Below are positions 1 to 5,510 of a stretch of DNA of 5,651 nt, one piece after another. The stretch is from Chloroflexota bacterium. Lineage in GTDB: Bacteria > Chloroflexota > Anaerolineae > Promineifilales > Promineifilaceae. The translations under genes and the position numbers were made by a program. Under the pieces are notes generated by a model. That model was given only the letters and a program-made list of their open reading frames with translations, did not search any database and was not told where the DNA came from. The number at the start of each line of letters is the position of its first letter. Position 1 is the stretch's first letter. Location of the stretch: assembly GCA_020353135.1 (NCBI GenBank), contig CP070688.1:2409755-2415405 (forward strand), given 5' to 3'.

Positions 1-9
1 CCCCTTCAC

Positions 10-15
10 AGGCGG
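10..15 (+). promoter_or_regulatory. Ribosome binding site of the NACHT gene
   Basis: AGGCGG, one mismatch from AGGAGG, lies 5 bases before the ATG at 21. Together with the in-frame TGA at 18-20 it supports the chosen start. An upstream gene could end at that TGA, but only 20 bases are visible, so this cannot be judged. Confidence 0.5.
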
Positions 16-20
16 CATGA

Positions 21-2177
21 ATGAGCAAAGAACTGGTTAAGGTACAGGAGTTTATCTCAAGGCACTACAATGCGGATGAGCTAAATGAGCTGTGTTTTAA
101 CCTGCGAGTTGACTACGACGAACTAGGGGAGGGGGGCAAGACAAAAAAAGTGGAAGAATTGCTGAAGTTGATGGGGAGAGACAGGCAGTTTGACCGGTTG
201 CTTTCGATGCTCTATGAAACCAAGAGCGAGCCCTTCAAAAAAGCTAAACTAGAAACAGATCGGGCATATCTAGACAAACTCTACAAGCAATTGCCGTCTT
301 TGACGCCGGGCGAGCAGAGACCTCGTGCCGAACGATCTTTGCTGAATAGAGTTGAAGAAGATTGGGTTAAGGGCGTTCTGGAACGATCGCTAGATGAAGC
401 ACCGCTTGTTGAACTTGGGAAAGAAGTGCGTCCGGACGCAGTGGATTATCCTTGGGAGATGGTAGTGAAGGCTCCTGAGACGGAACCCTATACGCTCCCA
501 CCTGACGAGAACATCGTAGATGTGTTCGACGACGCCCACCAATCACTCCTGATTTTGGGCGAGCCTGGTTCCGGTAAGACTACCATGCTACTAGATTTGG
601 CTCGCTCAACCATCGCTCGCGCCAATGAGGACGTTAGTGAGCCAATGCCAGTCGTTCTCAACCTCTCTTCATGGACTGGCCAGCATCTTGCGGATTGGCT
701 GATTGACGAACTAAATCAGAAATACAGGATTCCCAAGAAAGACGGGCGAGGATGGGTCAAGGATGACAAGCTATTGTTATTGCTTGATGGCTTGGATGAA
801 GTTAACCCTGGACGCCAATCCGATTGTGTCAATGCCATTAGATTTTTCCGCCAAGAGCATTTGACCGGCATAGCCGTCTGTAGTCGTATAAAAGAGTTTG
901 AAGACACCGGTGAAACACTGATACTTGACCGTGCTATCTTCTTGCAACCTCTCACGTCACAACAGGTAGATGACTATCTCGTCGCGGGTGACACAAAGCT
1001 GGCTGCGATGCGCGTTGCTCTTCAGGAGGACGTCATACTTGAGGAGTTGGCTCATTCTCCGCTTATGCTGAACATTATGACGTCGGCTTACCAAGATCTG
1101 CCCGTCGAAGCACTATCCAGTTTCGATTCTATTGACGCTCGTCGCCGGCACATATACGAGGTCTACGTGCAGCAAATGTTCCAGCGACGGCCCACAGGTG
1201 GCCATTATTCGCAAGAGCAAACGATCCAGTGGTTGTCCTATCTGGCAAGGTCGCTGACTCAGCATGATGAGACGGTGTTTCTTATTGAAAGAATACAATC
1301 AAGTTGGCTAACTACTCATAGACAAAGCTGGGCCTATATCATTGTTTCTCGGTTCCTTAGTGGTCTGATTCTGGGCTTATTGATAGGGCTTTGCATCGGT
1401 CTATTTACATTGCTGTTTGCCGCCCTGGATAATGAACTCCAATTACCTGATGATTGGCTTGATGTGTTGGCTACTAGCCTTGTTGCTGGTGCAACTGCTG
1501 GCCTGGCTGGACTGATGATTATCAGCCTCTTTGATTTGATGAGATTCGAGCTATACAGTAAAGGCGAAGCGGATAAGAAATCGCCGAGGTTGCAGCGTGT
1601 GGCCAGAAGCGTTTTACGCCATGGGCAGATAGTTGGCTTGTTTCCGGCTCTCGCTGCCGCCGTGATTATTGGACTAACTATCGATTGGACCGTTGGGCTG
1701 ACCGTTGCCTTTCTTCTTTGGGCGATGCTCGGTGTAAGATTCAGTAATCAAAGCGTGCCAGATGACATTTCCATCTTGAACTTGAGCTGGACGTGGGCCA
1801 GCCTTCTAAAACAAGCCGCATTATTTCTGGCCATTGTGCTAATGCTAGGAATGTCTATTGGATTGATTTTGGGCCTGGTACTGTCGGGAGATCTTAGCTT
1901 TGAGTTTATAGTGGACGTCGCTTCAACTGTGATTATATTGGCAGTGGGGCTGCTTGCTCTGGTAGCTTTACTTCCATTGAACTTCGAAGGACTCGATTTC
2001 ATCCAATACTATGCCCTTCGCTTCATTCTTCACCGCAATGGTTCTATACCTTCGAATTACGAATACCTACTCGACTACGCCACTGAGCGAATTTTGATGC
2101 GCCATGTTGGCAATGGCTACATCTTCGTTCATCGCGAGTTGTTGGACTATTTTGCTTCATTGCAATCCGGTGACTGA
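21..2177 (+). CDS. EAD/Death-like domain - NACHT NTPase - multi-pass membrane protein (STAND conflict/defence family)
   Basis: Complete 718-residue STAND NTPase of the NACHT class. Residues about 1-66 form a small helical domain (LNELCFNLRVDYDEL, then K-rich helix and RQFDRLL) resembling the effector-associated/Death-like adaptor domains of bacterial conflict proteins; I cannot fix the subfamily by eye. The NTPase core has Walker A GEPGSGKTT at 180-188, Walker B LLLLLDGLDEV at 251-261, a sensor-like AVCSR at 285-289 and the LQPLTSQQVDDYL segment at 308-320. A helical region (345-430, with RRRHIYEVYVQQMF and TVFLIERIQSSWL) leads into about six hydrophobic helices (roughly 439-468, 482-505, 535-552, 555-572, 597-622, 630-652). 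The protein ends with YIFVHRELLDYFA (700-712), the usual NACHT-end FxHxxxxEYFA type signature. Such proteins are thought to sense a trigger, oligomerise using ATP and recruit an effector through the N-terminal domain; that role is inferred. An in-frame TGA lies immediately upstream (18-20), so this ATG is the earliest possible. GC content is lower than in the following genes. Confidence 0.9.
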   Translation: MSKELVKVQEFISRHYNADELNELCFNLRVDYDELGEGGKTKKVEELLKLMGRDRQFDRLLSMLYETKSEPFKKAKLETDRAYLDKLYKQLPSLTPGEQRPRAERSLLNRVEEDWVKGVLERSLDEAPLVELGKEVRPDAVDYPWEMVVKAPETEPYTLPPDENIVDVFDDAHQSLLILGEPGSGKTTMLLDLARSTIARANEDVSEPMPVVLNLSSWTGQHLADWLIDELNQKYRIPKKDGRGWVKDDKLLLLLDGLDEVNPGRQSDCVNAIRFFRQEHLTGIAVCSRIKEFEDTGETLILDRAIFLQPLTSQQVDDYLVAGDTKLAAMRVALQEDVILEELAHSPLMLNIMTSAYQDLPVEALSSFDSIDARRRHIYEVYVQQMFQRRPTGGHYSQEQTIQWLSYLARSLTQHDETVFLIERIQSSWLTTHRQSWAYIIVSRFLSGLILGLLIGLCIGLFTLLFAALDNELQLPDDWLDVLATSLVAGATAGLAGLMIISLFDLMRFELYSKGEADKKSPRLQRVARSVLRHGQIVGLFPALAAAVIIGLTIDWTVGLTVAFLLWAMLGVRFSNQSVPDDISILNLSWTWASLLKQAALFLAIVLMLGMSIGLILGLVLSGDLSFEFIVDVASTVIILAVGLLALVALLPLNFEGLDFIQYYALRFILHRNGSIPSNYEYLLDYATERILMRHVGNGYIFVHRELLDYFASLQSGD

Positions 2178-2198
2178 AGTCAGTCGTCCCATTCTCTT

Positions 2199-2204
2199 AG
2201 GAGG
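2199..2204 (+). promoter_or_regulatory. Ribosome binding site of the PNP-DeoC gene
   Basis: A perfect AGGAGG lies 5 bases before the ATG at 2210 and decides the start against the second in-frame ATG at 2222 (Met5). The gap from the NACHT stop codon is only 32 bases and shows no convincing promoter or terminator, so read-through from the upstream gene is possible. Confidence 0.85.
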
Positions 2205-2209
2205 CCATC

Positions 2210-3748
2210 ATGAGCGAGCAAATGCAAAACATCACTGCGGCCCGCGATTATATCCAGGCTCGAACGACCATCAGACCCCAGCTGGCGGTGATTCTGGGCT
2301 CCGGCCTGGGAGCTCTGGCCGACGAAGTCGAGGCCGACGCCATTTTTCCCTATCGCGACATCCCCGGTTTCCCGGTCTCAACCGTCGAAGGCCACGCCGG
2401 CCGCCTGATGCTCGGCCGCCTGGCCGGCAAGAATCTCGCCGTGATGCAGGGTCGCTTTCACTATTACGAAGGCTACCCCATGACCCAGATAATCCTGCCA
2501 ATTCGCGTCCTGCACGCCCTGGGTGCCCGCTCGCTCATCGTGACCAACGCCGCCGGCGGGCTCAATCCCCATTTTGAACCCGGCGACGTCATGTTGATCA
2601 CCGACCACATCAATGCCATGGGCACCAACGCGCTCATCGGCCACAACGAAGACGAAATCGGTCCCCGGTTCCCGGACATGACCTTCACCTATGCGCCAGA
2701 TCTACGCGCCTTGGCCATGAACATCGGCCGTCGCGAGAATGTCACCTTGCAGCGCGGCGTATACGCGGCCGTTTCTGGACCCACCTTCGAGACCCCGGCC
2801 GAAAGGCGTTTCCTGCGCATCGTCGGCGGCGACGCGGTCGGCATGTCCACCGTGCCCGAAGTGACCGCCGCCAACCACGCCGGCATGCGTATCCTCGGTT
2901 TTTCGGCCATCACCAACAAGGCCACCGGCGATCAAGACCAGCAGCCAGACAGTCACGAAGAGGTCTTGGCCATGGCCCAGGTTGCCGGCGAGAAGCTGAT
3001 CCGAATCGTGCGCAGCGTTATCGAGGCCATGCCTACCCTGGATTACATGCTGCCCGATGAGTTGGCCCATCTCGTCGACGAAGATCCGGCCCAGATCGCC
3101 CGAGTTATCGATCACACGCTGCTCAAGCCCGATGCCACCCGGAGCCAGATCGCCCAGCTGTGCCAGGAGAGCCTGGAGCACAACTTCGCTTCCGTCTGCA
3201 TCAACCCGATCCACGTCAAGCAAGCGGCCGAATTGCTGGCCGACGCCAATGTCCACGTCGGGACCGTCATCGGCTTCCCCCTGGGCGCTGTCAGCGCCGA
3301 AGACAAAGTCCGCGAGGCCGAGCAGGCCATTGAAGACGGGGCGACCGAGATCGACATGGTGATTAACATCGGCGCCCTAAAAGAGCGAAACGACGGCCTT
3401 GTCGAGCGCGAGATCGCCGACGTCGTTAGAACTGCCCACGGCCGCGGCGCTCTCTGCAAAGTCATCATCGAAGCCGGGCTCTTGGACGAGGAAGAAAAGA
3501 TTCGGGTCTCCACCCTGGCTCGAAAGGCCGGCGCTGACTACGTCAAAACGTCGACCGGCTTCACCAGCAGCGGCGCAACAGTCGAGGACGTCGCCCTCAT
3601 GCGCCAGACCGTCGGCCCCGACATGGGCGTCAAGGCCTCGGGCGGCATTCGCTCCCTCAAAGAGGCCAAAGACATGATCGCCGCGGGCGCCAATCGCATC
3701 GGCAGCAGCGCCGGCGTCACGATTATGGCCGAAGTGGCCGCGCAATAG
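2210..3748 (+). CDS. punA-deoC: Bifunctional purine nucleoside phosphorylase / deoxyribose-phosphate aldolase fusion
   Basis: Single 512-residue cytoplasmic enzyme made of two complete domains. Residues 1 to about 272 are a trimeric (mammalian-type) purine nucleoside phosphorylase: GSGLG 30-34, EGHAGR 60-65, GRFHYYEGY 81-89, [10 protein letters not shown] 111-120, TFET 192-195, MSTVPE 212-217, ITNK 234-237 and H249. By alignment with human PNP these give phosphate and base ligands S31, R82, H84, N113, E194, M212 and N236; Asn at 236 favours 6-oxopurines (inosine, guanosine and their deoxy forms). Residues about 293-512 are a full-length class I DeoC aldolase: [11 protein letters not shown] 300-310, VIGFPLGA 353-360, [12 protein letters not shown] 380-391, DYVKTSTGF 443-451 and [10 protein letters not shown] 473-482, with Schiff-base Lys446, Asp382 and Lys475. 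The PNP half releases the base and deoxyribose-1-phosphate; the aldolase half cleaves deoxyribose-5-phosphate to acetaldehyde and glyceraldehyde-3-phosphate. The linking mutase is not fused. High GC, unlike the gene before it. Confidence 0.95.
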   Translation: MSEQMQNITAARDYIQARTTIRPQLAVILGSGLGALADEVEADAIFPYRDIPGFPVSTVEGHAGRLMLGRLAGKNLAVMQGRFHYYEGYPMTQIILPIRVLHALGARSLIVTNAAGGLNPHFEPGDVMLITDHINAMGTNALIGHNEDEIGPRFPDMTFTYAPDLRALAMNIGRRENVTLQRGVYAAVSGPTFETPAERRFLRIVGGDAVGMSTVPEVTAANHAGMRILGFSAITNKATGDQDQQPDSHEEVLAMAQVAGEKLIRIVRSVIEAMPTLDYMLPDELAHLVDEDPAQIARVIDHTLLKPDATRSQIAQLCQESLEHNFASVCINPIHVKQAAELLADANVHVGTVIGFPLGAVSAEDKVREAEQAIEDGATEIDMVINIGALKERNDGLVEREIADVVRTAHGRGALCKVIIEAGLLDEEEKIRVSTLARKAGADYVKTSTGFTSSGATVEDVALMRQTVGPDMGVKASGGIRSLKEAKDMIAAGANRIGSSAGVTIMAEVAAQ

Positions 3749-3791
3749 CGGGTCGCCATTGAGCCATTTCCCAATTCCCTTTTAAGTAGGC

Positions 3792-3797
3792 TATAAT
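3792..3797 (+). promoter_or_regulatory. Candidate -10 box (TATAAT) upstream of the DUF308 gene
   Basis: A perfect TATAAT sits 44 bases after the PNP-DeoC stop. The -35 side is poor: TTTCCC at 3767-3772 would give a 19-base spacer, while TTGAGC at 3759-3764 is too far (27 bases). If used, transcription would begin near 3803-3806 and give a leader of about 310 bases before the ATG at 4114. Confidence 0.4.
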
Positions 3798-3801
3798 ACC
3801 A

Positions 3802-3838
3802 GCGTACCATCGTTGGCGTTTTTGCTGATGGTGGTCGC
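3802..3838 (+). other. Hairpin at the presumed start of the leader transcript
   Basis: ACCATC (3806-3811) pairs with GATGGT (3827-3832), extended outward by GCG (3802-3804) with CGC (3836-3838) across a small internal loop. There is no U-run after it (a T5 run is inside the loop), so it is not a standard intrinsic terminator for PNP-DeoC, though it may have some 3'-end role. Confidence 0.4.
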
Positions 3839-3850
3839 ACGCATGCGTGC
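3837..3850. promoter_or_regulatory. Perfect 14-bp palindrome, possible operator
   Basis: GCACGCATGCGTGC reads identically on both strands (two 7-base arms, no spacer). It lies about 40 bases downstream of the TATAAT box, where a dimeric repressor could block elongation; as RNA it could form a 5-bp stem with a CATG loop. Binding is inference only. Confidence 0.35.
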
Positions 3851-3852
3851 CT

Positions 3853-3970
3853 TCGTCGGCGACTGAAAATCCGGTTCTTCTCTTTACAAATATGTCAGCA
3901 GGCCTCCCAGATCGCTGGGCGGTCCCTGCCTAGCCAACTGCCGTGCCGCAGTGGGCCGCGAGCCCGACGA
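3853..3970 (+). ncRNA. Candidate structured RNA with a three-way-junction fold
   Basis: A 7-bp closing helix can form between TCGTCGG (3853-3859) and CCGACGA (3964-3970). It encloses two hairpins: P2 at 3898-3929, with 12 pairs (GCAGG/CCTGC, CC/GG, then CCCAG/CTGGG on an ATCG tetraloop), and P3 at 3933-3956, with 8 pairs (GCC/GGC, then ACTGC/GCAGT on a 6-base loop). An alternative GGGC/GCCC hairpin (3953-3956 with 3962-3965) competes with both P3 and the closing helix. The two hairpins are strong; the closing helix could be chance. No known RNA family is recognised, and expression is unproven. Confidence 0.35.
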
Positions 3971-4100
3971 CCGTTAGACGACTGGTTGACACATGGTAGT
4001 GGGAAACACTCACGCTCTTGAGTTGAAATCGTGATCCTAGGCTTATCGCCGAAAGAAGGTAGCAAATCGCTTATCGGTCATAGCTAACCGCTAATTACAA

Positions 4101-4106
4101 AGGAGG
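4101..4106 (+). promoter_or_regulatory. Ribosome binding site of the DUF308-DUF4332 gene
   Basis: Perfect AGGAGG, within AAAGGAGG, 7 bases before the ATG at 4114. It fixes the start codon. Confidence 0.85.
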
Positions 4107-4113
4107 ACATTCT

Positions 4114-5289
4114 ATGGCTAGCGCCGAACTATCCGCACAAGAGACCAGGGCCACTCCCTGGTGGTTGGTGCTCATCGAGGGCATCGCCCTGATCCTTGTT
4201 GGCATCTTGTTATTGACCAGAACCGGGATGTCGACCCTTATCCTTGTCCAGGTCCTGGGCATCTATTGGATGATCATGGGGTTGGTGCGCATCGTCTCCA
4301 TCTTCATCGACAGCGCTCAGTGGGGCTGGAAGCTATTTGCCGGCATCCTGGGCATCATCGCCGGTATCATTGTCATCCAACACCCTCTCTGGAGCACGGC
4401 CGTGGTCTTGAATACCGTCATCCTCGTGCTCGGTCTGACGGGCGTTGTGATCGGACTGATCAGCGTCGTCCAGGCCTTTCAGGGCGCGGGCTGGGGCGCT
4501 GGCATCATGGGCGTCATCAGCGTCATTCTGGGCTTTGTGCTGCTGGCCAACAGGATGGAACTGTCTTTCTCGCTGCCGATAACCTTTGGCATACTGGCTA
4601 TCATTGGCGGCATTGTGGCCATCTTCAGTGCCTTTCGTCTCCGGCGCGAGGAGCATGAGCTGGCCAGCCAGGCGGCCGCCGTCGAACCTGAAGCGGCCGC
4701 TGAAGAGGCGCCGGCCGTGGCCGAAGAAGTCGCCGCTCCGGAAGCAGAGGCTGAAGCCCAAACCGCGGCCGTTGCCGCCGCGGCCGTAGTTGCCGCCGAG
4801 CCGGAAGAGACCGCAGTACCAGAGGAAGCTGCTGCAGAACCGGTCGCTGATGGGCCGGCCGCCGAAGAGGCGCCCGAGCTCGAACATCACGCCCTGCAGC
4901 ACATCGAGGGCATCGGGCCGGTCTACGCCGAGACTTTGGCCGCCAACGGCATCGACTCGACCGAATCACTGCTGACCCGCGGCGCCACGCCCAAGGGCCG
5001 CTCGGAAATCGCCGAGCAAACGGGCATCAGCGGTAAATTGGTCCTAACCTGGGTCAACCACGTCGACCTGATGCGAATCAAGGGCGTCGGTTCTCAATAT
5101 GCCGATCTGCTTGAAGAAGCCGGCGTCGACACCGTGCCCGAGTTGGCGCAGCGTAATCCCGCCAACCTGTATGAGAAGATCCTGGCCATCAACGAGGAAA
5201 AGAAACTGGTCCGCCACGTCCCGGCCCAAGCGCAGGTGCAGGACTGGGTGGCCATGGCCAAGGAACTTCCGCGCATAATCGAATACTAA
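4114..5289 (+). CDS. HdeD-like DUF308 membrane protein with Ala/Glu-rich linker and C-terminal DUF4332 helix-hairpin-helix domain
   Basis: 391-residue protein of unknown function. Residues 16-174 hold six hydrophobic helices (about 16-35, 41-64, 72-89, 97-120, 127-145, 153-174), the six-helix layout of the HdeD/DUF308 family, whose E. coli member is linked to acid stress. Residues about 175-258 are a low-complexity linker rich in Ala, Glu and Pro, strongly acidic and probably disordered, after a short basic cap (RLRREE) expected to face the cytoplasm. Residues about 259-391 match the DUF4332 type: two helix-hairpin-helix motifs, IEGIGPVYAETLAANGI (264-280) and RIKGVGSQYADLLEEAGV (321-338), followed by the DUF4332-like NPANLYEKILAINEEKKLV (348-366) and a conserved-looking DWVAMAKEL (377-385). 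Helix-hairpin-helix folds often bind DNA or protein, so a membrane-tethered nucleic-acid or protein contact is possible but unproven. It has its own ribosome binding site and a long structured region before it, suggesting separate transcription. Confidence 0.88.
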   Translation: MASAELSAQETRATPWWLVLIEGIALILVGILLLTRTGMSTLILVQVLGIYWMIMGLVRIVSIFIDSAQWGWKLFAGILGIIAGIIVIQHPLWSTAVVLNTVILVLGLTGVVIGLISVVQAFQGAGWGAGIMGVISVILGFVLLANRMELSFSLPITFGILAIIGGIVAIFSAFRLRREEHELASQAAAVEPEAAAEEAPAVAEEVAAPEAEAEAQTAAVAAAAVVAAEPEETAVPEEAAAEPVADGPAAEEAPELEHHALQHIEGIGPVYAETLAANGIDSTESLLTRGATPKGRSEIAEQTGISGKLVLTWVNHVDLMRIKGVGSQYADLLEEAGVDTVPELAQRNPANLYEKILAINEEKKLVRHVPAQAQVQDWVAMAKELPRIIEY

Positions 5290-5300
5290 GCTCGCCTGTG

Positions 5301-5334
5301 CTCGCCCGCGCCCCACTGCAAGTCTGCGGGCAAG
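5301..5334 (+). terminator. GC-rich hairpin after the DUF308-DUF4332 gene, weak terminator candidate
   Basis: GCCCGC (5304-5309) pairs with GCGGGC (5326-5331), extended by CT (5301-5302) with AG (5333-5334) across one mismatch, leaving a loop of about 16 bases. It starts 12 bases after the stop codon, in the position of a terminator, but lacks a following T-run. Confidence 0.3.
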
Positions 5335-5402
5335 CCGGATGCTGGCTCTGTCTCTGGCGGCATGACCCTTCTTGGTGTATGCTAGGACGAGCGATTCTTG
5401 AA

Positions 5403-5416
5403 GCGCCGGCAGGCGC
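5403..5416 (+). other. Small perfect hairpin GCGCC-GGCA-GGCGC
   Basis: A 5-bp GC-only stem with a four-base loop in the gap before the acidic gene. The rest of the 5290-5510 gap holds only a weak TATGCT (5378-5383) resembling a -10 box and an AT-richer stretch at 5451-5480; I see no other gene in it. Confidence 0.3.
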
Positions 5417-5497
5417 ATCAGCACAACAACAAGAATGTCGCCGAACAGACCTCATAATTGAGTCACTCTTTACCATATAGGACCCTGTCAAACCAAT

Positions 5498-5502
5498 AGG
5501 AG
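5498..5502 (+). promoter_or_regulatory. Ribosome binding site of the partial acidic gene
   Basis: AGGAG, 8 bases before the ATG at 5511. It supports a real gene start in the absence of a full reading frame. Confidence 0.7.
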
Positions 5503-5510
5503 AACTTACA

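Larger units (their letters stand above)
3749..4113 (+). other. 365-base intergenic region with dense predicted RNA structure
   Basis: No credible protein gene. From left to right it holds a TATAAT hexamer, a hairpin just downstream of it, a perfect 14-bp palindrome, two strong GC-rich hairpins enclosed by a 7-bp complementary pair, a small AGTG/CACT hairpin (3998-4001 with 4007-4010), an isolated TTGACA (3986-3991) without a matching -10, an 8-base direct repeat GCTTATCG (4041-4048 and 4069-4076), a weak CGGT/ACCG hairpin (4075-4078 with 4087-4090) and the ribosome binding site of the next gene. It could be a long 5' leader of the DUF308 gene or contain a separate small RNA. I could not match it to a riboswitch, tRNA or 6S RNA that I know. 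Confidence 0.6.

Noticed and set aside
2104..2577. 157-residue open frame on the + strand bridging the NACHT and PNP-DeoC genes
   Set aside because: It overlaps two well-supported genes in another frame, its product is Arg/Pro-rich low-complexity typical of GC-rich shadow frames, and no ribosome binding site precedes it.
2702..3256. 184-residue open frame on the - strand inside PNP-DeoC
   Set aside because: Antisense shadow of a high-GC gene; the + strand frame has full catalytic motifs throughout.
3892..3933. 13-codon leader peptide candidate (MSAGLPDRWAVPA) in the structured region
   Set aside because: No Shine-Dalgarno sequence upstream and no run of regulatory codons; the 7-codon frame at 3843-3866 was rejected for the same reasons.
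3986..3991. TTGACA as a -35 box of a second promoter
   Set aside because: The hexamers 16-18 bases downstream (for example CTCACG) bear no resemblance to TATAAT.
3853..4013. Cobalamin riboswitch, because of CCGCGAGCCCGACGACC and GGGAAACAC fragments
   Set aside because: The order and spacing of the conserved blocks do not match the cobalamin aptamer, and the B12-box core is absent.
4041..4076. Direct repeat GCTTATCG as CRISPR-like or iteron repeat
   Set aside because: Only two 8-base copies; no third unit and no conserved longer repeat.
4333..4902. 189-residue Gly/Arg-rich open frame on the - strand inside the DUF308-DUF4332 gene
   Set aside because: Composition mirrors the Ala/Glu linker on the other strand; no ribosome binding site or recognisable domain.
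5298..5480. 60-residue + strand open frame in the gap before the acidic gene
   Set aside because: No ribosome binding site, no recognisable domain, and it overlaps the hairpins of the intergenic gap.
5458..5481. TTGAGT and TATAGG as a promoter for the acidic gene
   Set aside because: The spacer is only about 12 bases, too short for a standard housekeeping promoter.
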